A program made the position numbers and the translations under genes. Under the pieces are notes generated by a model that was not told the DNA's origin, searched no databases, and saw only the letters and a list, made by a program, of their open reading frames with translations. From Leptospiraceae bacterium (GTDB taxonomy: Bacteria; Spirochaetota; Leptospiria; Leptospirales; Leptonemataceae), in the NCBI GenBank assembly GCA_026418015.1, contig JAOACE010000001.1, forward strand, positions 1-64,000: a stretch of DNA of 64,000 nt. Direction: 5' to 3'. The number at the start of each line of letters is the position of its first letter. The stretch's first letter is position 1. Below, piece after piece: positions 46,191 to 54,640 of the stretch.

Positions 46191-47694
46191 AACTATTCCT
46201 TAAAACATGATCCTTATAGATAGAATAATTACTGAGGATTTCTTGATGAATCTTTTTTAAATCCTCTGCGTTAAAAATCAACGGCATTTTATTTTCTTTA
46301 AAACGAAATTCAATTCTTGGATTTTTTTGTAATTCTTGGTTTAAGACCTTCCACATGTGAGAAAGATTATCAACAGCAATTCCGTTAATAGTTTCTAATA
46401 TCTGATGTTGATAATCTTTTGCATATCGATTTTTGGAATTTACAAGTAATTGAGTAAATATAATTAATTGTTTATTGCCAACATTTGTTTTATTCTGAAT
46501 TGCATGATAATAAAAAAATAATATATCCGACCGATTGTTCGATAGCCAAGTAGAAGAATAAGTAGACATCAAATCCGATGTTAAAGGCTGAAACAACAAT
46601 CCTCCATAGAGAATATATTCTGGTGGTTTATCGTAATTTTTTCTCTGAAAATCTAATACATTGGTAATTTTCGCAGGAAATTCTAAATTCAATATTTTAT
46701 TTTTTCGAAAAACTTTAACGCGAATAGTTTCGCCTTTCTCGAAATTGTCGATAACTTCGATATAATTTCTGTACTCACCATTAAAGAAAACCTCTCGTTG
46801 ATCAGTTATCTTATAATTTTCAATTTCTAACAAAATATCTCCTTTTTCTATATAACCATCTGCACTCGAACCCGGTAAAATATCATATACAAGTACACCA
46901 TAGTCTTTATATTCTTCTGGAAGGTTAAAAAAAGACTTCATCATAGGATTATCCAATGGCTGATCTAAAACACCTAATTCGATGTAACCATCATATTGAT
47001 TATCCAAAGAAATATCTTTTAAAAATTTTTTGATTACTGGTGGTGGTATTAAGTAGCCTAAGTTTTGTCCCGTTCGCAATATCTGGAAGGCTACCCCAAT
47101 TACCTTTCCCTCTTGAATGGCTGGACCCCCAGAATTTCCTGGGTTAATTGCAGCATCTACTTGGATCACCAAATGACTGTCAACACCGCTATGGCTATAG
47201 GTATCCATATCAATACGCGAAACTATTCCTTGTGTTATAGAAACCTTTTCGCCTCCAATAGGATATCCAATAACGATTACAGGTGTATTTAGTTTAGGGA
47301 CATCTCCGATTTCGAGAGATTTTGAATTTTTATAAAATTCTTCTCGCGGGTTAAGTTTTTCGTCGATATCGATTAATGCCAAATCGCAGTCATGAGCAAT
47401 ATATTTTACTTTTGCGAAAAAATATTCTCTTTGATCGTTTCGTCGAACGCGAATCTGAAAGGCATTACTCACTACATGTGCATTTGTTAGGATCAGTTTT
47501 TTTCCTTTTAATTCTATGATAAATCCGGTTCCCCCTTCGCGAGAAATATTGGGCTGCATCCATGGTTTCTCGTAGGAATAACGAAAGGAATTTACTTCGA
47601 TCTTTACGACAGAATTTTGAACCTCTTGGATAGATACTTTCTTTGGCTGAAAAAAATCAAAGAATTGAAACAATATTACTAAAAAAAACTTCAT
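46180..47694 (-). CDS. Trypsin-like serine protease with PDZ domains (HtrA-like)
   Basis: 504 residues with an N-terminal hydrophobic export segment (about 1-16). Active-site blocks intact: His73 in ILTNAHVV, Asp104 in HDCDLALIDI and Ser188 in NPGNSGGPAI. A PDZ domain follows ('SSADGYIEKGDILLEIENYK', about 273-292) and a second, weaker one near 430-480. Probably a periplasmic quality-control or processing protease. TTGAAA lies 35 nt before the ATG. It is the first gene of a two-gene operon with an inactive paralogue. Confidence 0.88.
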   Translation of the reverse strand: MKFFLVILFQFFDFFQPKKVSIQEVQNSVVKIEVNSFRYSYEKPWMQPNISREGGTGFIIELKGKKLILTNAHVVSNAFQIRVRRNDQREYFFAKVKYIAHDCDLALIDIDEKLNPREEFYKNSKSLEIGDVPKLNTPVIVIGYPIGGEKVSITQGIVSRIDMDTYSHSGVDSHLVIQVDAAINPGNSGGPAIQEGKVIGVAFQILRTGQNLGYLIPPPVIKKFLKDISLDNQYDGYIELGVLDQPLDNPMMKSFFNLPEEYKDYGVLVYDILPGSSADGYIEKGDILLEIENYKITDQREVFFNGEYRNYIEVIDNFEKGETIRVKVFRKNKILNLEFPAKITNVLDFQRKNYDKPPEYILYGGLLFQPLTSDLMSTYSSTWLSNNRSDILFFYYHAIQNKTNVGNKQLIIFTQLLVNSKNRYAKDYQHQILETINGIAVDNLSHMWKVLNQELQKNPRIEFRFKENKMPLIFNAEDLKKIHQEILSNYSIYKDHVLRNSYEN

Positions 47695-47731
47695 TAAGAA
47701 CGTTTTTTTGTTGGATAAATTATTTTCAAGT

Positions 47732-48229
47732 CTATTCTTTAGTAAATTTTTTTATAAGATTCTCCCATTGGGGAAATTTAGAAATTAAATCCTGAGATTT
47801 TGCAATTTCGAAATCTTCGAATTCAAAGCCCGGAGAAACCGTACAACCAATAAGCGAATAGGAAGATTTATCTAAAATTTCTGCGGAAAACCAAACATTT
47901 TTAGGCACAACAACTTGAAAGACTAAATCTTTTCCCAATGTAATATTACGATACTCTTGTTTTTCTTCGTCGAGTATATGTAATAACAAAGGACTTCCTT
48001 GATAAAAATGCCAGATTTCGTCAGATTTAATGCGATGGAAAAGAGAGACATCGCTATTGACTAATAGATAATAGATAGACGTAGAAATATTCCTATAAGG
48101 TTTTTTTGCATTTTTTCGGTTTTCTAATACCTCTACTGGAATGAATTCATTCGAACGATAAATTTCTCTGTAATAGCCACCTTCTGGATGTTTCGTTAGG
48201 TTTAATGATCGAATAATTTCTTCAACCAT
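47732..48229 (-). CDS. Cupin, DUF985 family
   Basis: 165 residues. The N-terminal 'LNLTKHPEGGYYREIYRS' and the following 'STSIYYLL', 'HRIKSDEIWHFYQGSPLLLH' and 'GCTVSPGFEFEDFEI' are the strand blocks of DUF985 cupins. A small metal- or sugar-binding beta barrel of unknown activity. Overlaps trpS by 8 bp. From memory this family often occurs next to housekeeping genes without a clear link. Confidence 0.88.
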   Translation of the reverse strand: MVEEIIRSLNLTKHPEGGYYREIYRSNEFIPVEVLENRKNAKKPYRNISTSIYYLLVNSDVSLFHRIKSDEIWHFYQGSPLLLHILDEEKQEYRNITLGKDLVFQVVVPKNVWFSAEILDKSSYSLIGCTVSPGFEFEDFEIAKSQDLISKFPQWENLIKKFTKE

Positions 48230-49193
48230 AATACTTTAAACCTGTTGCTTTTCGCACTTCTTCAAGGACTTCTTCTGCTATATTTTGTGCTTTTTTTGCA
48301 CCTTCTTTTAAGATATCCATTACATCATCGATTTGATTTTCTAGTTGTTGTCTTTTCTTTCGAAAATCAGAAAAATAATCTAAGATCTTTTGGTATAATT
48401 CTTGTTTTATATGTCCATAGCCAATGCCAGGTGTTAAAAATTTATCTCTTAGGATCCTTTTTTCTTCTTCGTTTAAAAATAACGAATAGATGTGATATAA
48501 AACTGAACTATCGGGATCTTTGGGTTCATCGACTCCTTTCGAATCTGTTATTATAGACATAACTTGCTTTTTGAGTTCTTTTTCGTCTGCAAACAAATAG
48601 ATGGCATTTTTGTAACTTTTACTCATTTTTCTTCCGTCTATACCTGGTATAACAGCAACTTCTTCGCTTATATCTGGTTCGGGTAATTTAAACAATTCTC
48701 CATAACATCGATTAAAACGTTCTGCAATATCACGAGTAAACTCTAAATGCTGTTTTTGATCTTTACCAACGGGAACTTTATCTGTACGAAATGCTAAGAT
48801 ATCCGCAGCCATAAGCACGGGATAAAAAAATAAACCACCGTTAGGATTAATTCCTTGGGCAATTTTATCTTTATAAGAATGAGCTAATTCTAACTGAGAA
48901 ACATTTATAAAATTCGACAAAATCCAACATAGCTCTGTAACTTGTGGAACATCACTTTGAACCCAAAAAACAGCCTTTTTGGGATCAATGCCTACTGCTA
49001 AAAAATCTAAAACGGTGTTTAAGATTCCTTCTCGTAATTCAGTTTGATTTTGCACCGTAGTCATTGCATGATAACTTGCGATAAATACAAATAGTTCGTG
49101 ATCCTTTTGGTATTCTACCATTCGCTTCATCATAGAAAAATAATTTCCTAAATGAGGACGACCACTTGGTTGTATTCCCGAAAGAATTCTCAT
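48222..49193 (-). CDS. trpS: Tryptophanyl-tRNA synthetase
   Basis: Class I synthetase of 323 residues. HIGH-type motif in SGIQPSGRPHLGNYF (5-19), substrate helices 'QSDVPQVTELCWILSNF' and 'YPVLMAADILAFRTDKVPVG', and KMSKS in 'PGIDGRKMSKSYKN' near 192-205. Length is normal. Upstream sequence lacks a strong ribosome site. Confidence 0.96.
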   Translation of the reverse strand: MRILSGIQPSGRPHLGNYFSMMKRMVEYQKDHELFVFIASYHAMTTVQNQTELREGILNTVLDFLAVGIDPKKAVFWVQSDVPQVTELCWILSNFINVSQLELAHSYKDKIAQGINPNGGLFFYPVLMAADILAFRTDKVPVGKDQKQHLEFTRDIAERFNRCYGELFKLPEPDISEEVAVIPGIDGRKMSKSYKNAIYLFADEKELKKQVMSIITDSKGVDEPKDPDSSVLYHIYSLFLNEEEKRILRDKFLTPGIGYGHIKQELYQKILDYFSDFRKKRQQLENQIDDVMDILKEGAKKAQNIAEEVLEEVRKATGLKYYG

Positions 49194-49254
49194 ATAAATC
49201 CAATTCTTAGAATAAAACTATCTTGTCATTTGAATTTTAACAAAGAGGATTGAA

Positions 49255-49260
49255 TTGACA
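49255..49260 (+). promoter_or_regulatory. -35 element (TTGACA) of the small membrane protein gene
   Basis: TTGACAT on the plus strand, 34 nt before the ATG at 49289. The gap contains an A9 run and no ribosome site; the -10 is not clear. Confidence 0.4.
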
Positions 49261-49288
49261 TAAAAAACCATCAAAAAAAAATCATTGT

Positions 49289-49492
49289 ATGAACCTTAGT
49301 TTTTTGAATTTCTTAGGTCTTCTGATAGGGTTAGGATTTATCGTTTGGAGCGTATGGATTTTATATAACTATTATCAACTTCCGGTGGTGGGAAGAAAGT
49401 ACAAAAAAGTTAACCTTTGGATTGGGGTATTAATTTTACTCATTGGTATTGCAGATCTGTTAAAAGCTATCAAAGATATACTTCCACGCTAG
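49289..49492 (+). CDS. Small two-helix membrane protein
   Basis: 67 residues with two hydrophobic helices (about 5-26 and 42-60) joined by a short basic loop VVGRKYKKVN, ending in KDILPR. Not recognised. A -35 at the distance typical of this genome supports it being a real gene; its stop overlaps the convergent glycosyltransferase stop as CTAG. Confidence 0.6.
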   Translation: MNLSFLNFLGLLIGLGFIVWSVWILYNYYQLPVVGRKYKKVNLWIGVLILLIGIADLLKAIKDILPR

Positions 49493-51138
49493 TTTAACTG
49501 TAAATCTAATAGATAAACATATTTGAGCATTTTATCTCTTTTGTTTTTGTTAAAAAATTCCCAAGAGGGTCTCGAAACCTTATAATAAGGAAATTTCGCA
49601 ATCACGTTAATGGTAATTTTGTCGGAAAATTTACTTTTGATTTCTTCTTTAAAAGCTTCTAGGAAAATGCCTTCTACTAGGATCAATTTCTTTTTTTCTT
49701 GATTTAGTTCTTCTATAAATTGTTCTTTTTTTAATATATAAGGTCGGGTGAGTCGATTTGTGTAGAAAGCATAAGAGCGATGGGAAAAAGGAATTCCCTG
49801 AGTATACAAAACCTTTTTCGAATAAGGTTGATTTTCTTCTATCTGAAAAATAATCTTTGCTATTCTACTTGCTGGTTGATAACTTATTAACATAGGATAA
49901 AGAGAAGAAACAACATAACTATAAAATAATGCAAACGAAAAAAGTACATAAAGCATTGCATAAGAATCTTTGTGGTAGAATAAAAACAAAAGGATCAAAA
50001 CAAAAAACAAGGTAAGATAGAACAAAAATTTAAACGACTCTCCCGTATAAAAAGGTAATAAAACCAAAAGGATTAATACAATCGTTGGAATAATGTAAAA
50101 AGAATAGAGAACCTTTTTATCCAAGCTAGAAACAAACCAATCTCCTGCTAGAATTGCTGCACCAGGTATAAGCCAGAATATATATTGAGGAAGGCGAAAT
50201 TTAGAAAAACTCAATAAAATTAATACCAAAAATACCCATAGATATAATTCTATATTTTTTTTATCAATATTTTTTAACGATAGATTTTTTAACCTACGAA
50301 ACAAAACGATCACAAAAGGAATCGATACATGCAAAATAGAAAATAAAAAAGTATTGTAAAAATAAAAAGGATCCCAACCAGTATCATAAATCTTACTAAA
50401 AAACCTACCAAATGATTGTAAATACAAAAAGAAATACGGACCAAAGATACCAAAATCGCTATACAAGAAATAACACCATAACCCTACGGGAATTCCTACA
50501 ATAACGATTCCCACACCAATGCGCAATTTTTTTAATAAATCCCAATCTTTTGTTAAAAAAATTTTTCCTCCAATAGTAATGATAGGAAGAACCAAAGAAA
50601 TCGGCCCTTTGGTTATAAAACCAATACCAATAAAAAGATACATCAAATAAAAATATTTTTCGTTTACGAATAAACCATAATAATAAAAAAGAAAAACAAA
50701 AATGATAAAGGTTGTTAAATAAATATCTATAATGGGACTTGTTAGCATAGTAAACAATGCTGGCGAACTTAGATATATGAGCGACGATAGTTCTGCTTTT
50801 TTTTCTTCTTTATACAACAGTAAAGAAATTTTATAAATTCCCCAAACTGATAGTAATGCCATGATTAATGCAGGAAGTCTAAAAGCAAAGTTACTTGCAC
50901 TAAACAACTTAAAAAAAATCGACAAAATCCAGAAGGTCATAATAGGCTTGTCGAGGTATTTTCTTCCGTTGTCGCGAATAGTAAAATAATCTTGGTTTTC
51001 CACCATTTCTCTTGTAATCTCTGCATATTGAGTAGAATCTATATCCATTATATCCTGTGGCAGATAAAAAGAATAGATCACCACATAGAGTAATATCAAA
51101 AACACAAAGAGGAACTTTTCTTTTTTTAAAGTTAGCAT
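49489..51138 (-). CDS. GT39-type (ArnT/PMT-like) membrane glycosyltransferase
   Basis: 549 residues with about 11-12 membrane helices. The first loop has the family Asp-Asp-type region 'DIDSTQYAEITREM' and then 'NGRKYLDKPIMTFWILSIFF', which match ArnT-like transferases that use polyprenyl-phosphate sugars. The C-terminal soluble part (about 430-549) is the periplasmic domain. Likely adds a sugar to lipid A or another envelope lipid or protein. Starts 18 nt after a small lipoprotein gene. Confidence 0.87.
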   Translation of the reverse strand: MLTLKKEKFLFVFLILLYVVIYSFYLPQDIMDIDSTQYAEITREMVENQDYFTIRDNGRKYLDKPIMTFWILSIFFKLFSASNFAFRLPALIMALLSVWGIYKISLLLYKEEKKAELSSLIYLSSPALFTMLTSPIIDIYLTTFIIFVFLFYYYGLFVNEKYFYLMYLFIGIGFITKGPISLVLPIITIGGKIFLTKDWDLLKKLRIGVGIVIVGIPVGLWCYFLYSDFGIFGPYFFLYLQSFGRFFSKIYDTGWDPFYFYNTFLFSILHVSIPFVIVLFRRLKNLSLKNIDKKNIELYLWVFLVLILLSFSKFRLPQYIFWLIPGAAILAGDWFVSSLDKKVLYSFYIIPTIVLILLVLLPFYTGESFKFLFYLTLFFVLILLFLFYHKDSYAMLYVLFSFALFYSYVVSSLYPMLISYQPASRIAKIIFQIEENQPYSKKVLYTQGIPFSHRSYAFYTNRLTRPYILKKEQFIEELNQEKKKLILVEGIFLEAFKEEIKSKFSDKITINVIAKFPYYKVSRPSWEFFNKNKRDKMLKYVYLLDLQLN

Positions 51139-51156
51139 AAGGCAATTCCTATTAGA

Positions 51157-51441
51157 TTATTGGTTTAAAAAAACGGGCATAGTACATTCAAAAATCAACC
51201 TACATTGATCTTGGATCTTTTTTTCGTTATAACATTCAAAGATTTCTTGGTTGTAAATCATACATGCATCTACACAGTTTGCATAAAAACGATTTTCCCA
51301 ATTTCCGGTAATATTTAACGGTTGATTTTCTTTGATACATTGATTGTATTGAGTACAGAGTTTATCGCATTGTTGATATATTGGATCTTTACAAGAAATA
51401 AAAATTAAAACTAATAAAACGAAAAAGTTGTAATACTTCAC
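51157..51441 (-). CDS. Small Cys-rich lipoprotein
   Basis: 94 residues. Signal peptide with lipobox FISC (Cys17). The mature part has eight more cysteines (about C25, C29, C34, C54, C58, C67, C76 and C81), spaced as in a disulfide-stabilised helical hairpin protein. Not recognised. Upstream of and probably co-transcribed with the glycosyltransferase. Confidence 0.65.
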   Translation of the reverse strand: MKYYNFFVLLVLIFISCKDPIYQQCDKLCTQYNQCIKENQPLNITGNWENRFYANCVDACMIYNQEIFECYNEKKIQDQCRLIFECTMPVFLNQ

Positions 51442-51518
51442 ATTTACACATTTTTTGCTGCCTATTTATAGTAAAATATTTTTATTCAAAATGTTTCAAA
51501 GAACCGATAATTAAGACA

Positions 51519-52955
51519 ATGAGATATTATATATTCCTGATTTTAATGATAATACTTTTTAGTTGTAAAACCTTTCAGAAAGAAGATGGGGGCACTTCGG
51601 AAAAAGATCAACAAATCGAAAATATGTACAAAAAAAAAGATGATATTGCCCCAAATCAAAAAAAAGCATACATCGATTATTTTGTTAGCGAATCGGATTC
51701 TCCCTTGGCTTTGGATAAATTAATCAAACTTTATGATGATCCAAATTACCAAAACGAAAAGGATTATATCTTAGAAAATTTGATCGATCACATAGATAAT
51801 GAACAAGTTTATTCTTTAATAAAAAAAGAAATTGTTTCTAATCCCAATTTATACAATGCAAAGATTAAACAAAAACTTTTCGACTCTTCGAGTAAAAATT
51901 CTGCGGAATTGTTGTTAAACCTAATCTATTTAAACCAAGAAAAACTGGATCCAGAAATTATCTATTTTTTTAGAAAAACAAAGTACGAAGATGCTATACC
52001 TATTTTGATTTATACCATCGAATCAAATCAATTTGTCGAAGAATGCTTTTCTGCCATTGCTGATATACCCACAGAAGAAGCACAAAAATATCTTATTAAT
52101 TCTGCTTCCGATTACGAATACCCTTATAGAAATATTGCCCTAAGCTATCTATACAAAATCGACCAAAAAGAAACTGCGTACGCAATCTATAAAAGTATAT
52201 TAATGAATCCTTCGAGAGAAAGTACAACTACTTTACTAATTACGATTCGTTCTCTACAAGAAATTGTGCCTTATTTAAACGATGACCAAAAAAAAGAATT
52301 AATCAAAATTCTAAATCCTTTACTTACAAACAAAACACTAGAAGAACCTATTAACACACTACTTTCTCTTCTTAGAACAATAACCCAACAAGAAACAACA
52401 CAAAAAAATACGGAACAAGAAACCAAAGATAATCAAACCTTCGAACCAAAACCTACATTAGAACAAAAGAAAGAAGAAAAAAAACCAATACCAGAAATCT
52501 CTAAAATTGAGGTTCCAAAAAAGCAAATGCAAGAAAGTAAAAATAAAATGACGAAACAAGATACCCAACCCAAAAAACACCTAAGCAAAGCATTTTATTC
52601 GCAACAGTATGCACAGAAAGTTACTACAAATTTAAAAAAACTTTTTCCTGAGGATTATAAACAAACTCAATTAAACATTCACAATGCTTTTATTACTTAT
52701 TCTAATTCAAATTCAGAACGATCCAACTTCGTAAAAAATGCTTACAAACAATGCTATAAAACAGAAAAAGACGAAGATATTCAAGCACTCTTAAAACAAG
52801 GTTTATTTATTCATCAGTCTTTGTACTGTGTTTTAGTCTATACAAAAAACCAGTATCCAAGAAAAGATTTACAAATTTATGCATTAACACAGTTTTTCGC
52901 TATAAAAAGAAGTCATGCAACAAAAATTGTAGAAAATATAGAATTATTTCGATAA
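51519..52955 (+). CDS. Helical-repeat lipoprotein with charged linker
   Basis: 478 residues. Lipobox LFSC (Cys16). Residues about 40-275 are helical repeats of HEAT/ARM-like character ('AEEAQKYLINSASDY'-type helices). A Lys/Glu/Gln/Thr/Pro-rich linker covers about 285-355. The C-terminal 115 residues are a separate helical domain. No family recognised. Divergent to the small Cys-rich lipoprotein; 1 nt before the next gene, with which it is probably co-translated. Confidence 0.65.
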   Translation: MRYYIFLILMIILFSCKTFQKEDGGTSEKDQQIENMYKKKDDIAPNQKKAYIDYFVSESDSPLALDKLIKLYDDPNYQNEKDYILENLIDHIDNEQVYSLIKKEIVSNPNLYNAKIKQKLFDSSSKNSAELLLNLIYLNQEKLDPEIIYFFRKTKYEDAIPILIYTIESNQFVEECFSAIADIPTEEAQKYLINSASDYEYPYRNIALSYLYKIDQKETAYAIYKSILMNPSRESTTTLLITIRSLQEIVPYLNDDQKKELIKILNPLLTNKTLEEPINTLLSLLRTITQQETTQKNTEQETKDNQTFEPKPTLEQKKEEKKPIPEISKIEVPKKQMQESKNKMTKQDTQPKKHLSKAFYSQQYAQKVTTNLKKLFPEDYKQTQLNIHNAFITYSNSNSERSNFVKNAYKQCYKTEKDEDIQALLKQGLFIHQSLYCVLVYTKNQYPRKDLQIYALTQFFAIKRSHATKIVENIELFR

Positions 52956-52956
52956 A

Positions 52957-53436
52957 ATGAAATCAAAATATTTAATTTTTTTATTAATAAATTTTATCTT
53001 TTGCATAAAAGAATACAAAGGAGAATTCGCTTGGCGTAGTATTGATCAAACACAATTTTCGCAGATGGATACGTTATTAATATCGCCACAAGAATTTTAC
53101 CTAGGAAGAGAAAATCTCTATTTTGGAACAAACGAAACCATTTGGTGGATCTATCAATTTGACCAAAAGTTATATTTAAAACCCAAATTTCTTGTTGTAC
53201 TCTATTCCGAAATTGGCTCACCACAACCGGTGGAAATCGATTTACGAGTTGTGGAACCAGAATATCAAGATGGGATTCATTTTCTAAAACAATTTTATCC
53301 ACCCCTAGAAGAAGGAAAATATTTACTAAAAATAGCAACAACAGAAGAAAAAGTACCTTTTGATCAAGTAGAATTTTTTGTATTACCTCAAAAGGAAATT
53401 CAGCATATTTCAGGACCTGTAAATTCGATTGAATAA
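52957..53436 (+). CDS. Putative small lipoprotein, beta-rich
   Basis: 159 residues. N-terminal hydrophobic segment ends in NFIFC (Cys16), a poor but possible spirochaete-type lipobox. The rest is beta-rich, 'KPKFLVVLYSEIGSPQPVEI' followed by 'YPPLEEGKYLLKIATTEEKV', like a single Ig/FN3-like sandwich. Not recognised. Immediately downstream of the helical-repeat lipoprotein. Confidence 0.55.
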   Translation: MKSKYLIFLLINFIFCIKEYKGEFAWRSIDQTQFSQMDTLLISPQEFYLGRENLYFGTNETIWWIYQFDQKLYLKPKFLVVLYSEIGSPQPVEIDLRVVEPEYQDGIHFLKQFYPPLEEGKYLLKIATTEEKVPFDQVEFFVLPQKEIQHISGPVNSIE

Positions 53437-53480
53437 AGATTTTTGCTTTTAGTTCTTATTTTAAAAAAAATTTTGTACTT

Positions 53481-54599
53481 ATGAATGATATTTTAGAAAA
53501 CATATTTTCCGAACGAATGAATTACATCGATACCTCTCAAATTAGAAAAATGTTTGATTTGGCTCAGAAGTTAAAAAATCCCATCAACCTATCGATTGGA
53601 CAACCCCACTTTCCTACTCCAGAACCTATTATAGAAGCAATGGAAAAGGCTTTAAGGGATGGTAAAACTTCTTATACAATGACACAAGGTATTCCTGAAC
53701 TTCGCGAAAAATTAGCAGAAAAGTTTCGAACCAAAAATGGGATTTCTACAAATCCAGACAACATTCTCGTAAGTTCTGGTGTATCCAGCCTTTTGATTCT
53801 ATTATTTTTAGCTACGATAGATCCAGGAGATGAAGTATTACTTATTGAACCAGCCTTTTTAATTTACCGAGGACTTACATCTTTTTTTCGCGCAAAAGAA
53901 GTTTTACTCAACCAAAACTTTACAAAAAACGATTTAGAAAAACTCAACTTTCGAAGGTTAAAATTAATTCTTTATTCTTCCCCATCAAACCCAACGGGAT
54001 ATATTCTTACAAAAGAACAAATTCAATTACTAGGCGAATTAGCAGATAAGACTGGTGCCATCCTAGTATCTGACGAAATATACGAAATGTTCGATTACGA
54101 TAAAAAATTCATCAGTGCTGGATCCATCTACCCAAATACATTAACCTTTATGGGATTTTCTAAATCTTATAGTATGACAGGTTTAAGACTTTCTGCCGCA
54201 ACAGGTCCACAGAAGATCATCAAAGCAATGACTACTTTACAACAATATACCATTGTTTGTGCACCAACCCCTGTTCAATATGCTGGCATAAAAGCCTTAG
54301 AAGTAGATTTATCTTCTTATGTAGAATATTATAAAAAAAATCGCGATATGCTAAAAAATGCATTAGAGCCTTATACTCGTTTTTACGAACCTGATGGTGC
54401 CATCTATCTCTTCGCACAAGTTCCTTCTGGTTATACCGACATGAATTTTTGCGAAAAAGCAATCCAAGAAAAACAACTTTTGATTGTGCCAGGATATATC
54501 TTTACAAATCAAAACAATTGGGTTAGAATTTCTTTTGCTGTGGATAGGAATAACTTAGAACGTGGTATAGAAGCGTTAAAAGAGCTTTATCGTTCGTAA
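53481..54599 (+). CDS. Class I PLP-dependent aminotransferase
   Basis: 372 residues, fold type I. 'NLSIGQPHFPTPEPIIEAME' near 36-55, 'SSGVSSLLILLFLATIDPGD' near 97-116, 'YSSPSNPTGYILT', and the PLP lysine in 'FMGFSKSYSMTGLRLS' near 228-243. Best fit is the aspartate/aromatic/alanine aminotransferase group; the substrate cannot be fixed by eye. Located 41 nt before prfC. Confidence 0.9.
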   Translation: MNDILENIFSERMNYIDTSQIRKMFDLAQKLKNPINLSIGQPHFPTPEPIIEAMEKALRDGKTSYTMTQGIPELREKLAEKFRTKNGISTNPDNILVSSGVSSLLILLFLATIDPGDEVLLIEPAFLIYRGLTSFFRAKEVLLNQNFTKNDLEKLNFRRLKLILYSSPSNPTGYILTKEQIQLLGELADKTGAILVSDEIYEMFDYDKKFISAGSIYPNTLTFMGFSKSYSMTGLRLSAATGPQKIIKAMTTLQQYTIVCAPTPVQYAGIKALEVDLSSYVEYYKKNRDMLKNALEPYTRFYEPDGAIYLFAQVPSGYTDMNFCEKAIQEKQLLIVPGYIFTNQNNWVRISFAVDRNNLERGIEALKELYRS

Positions 54600-54640
54600 A
54601 AAACAATATTCTATTAAAAAACAAAAAAAAATCTGGATCT

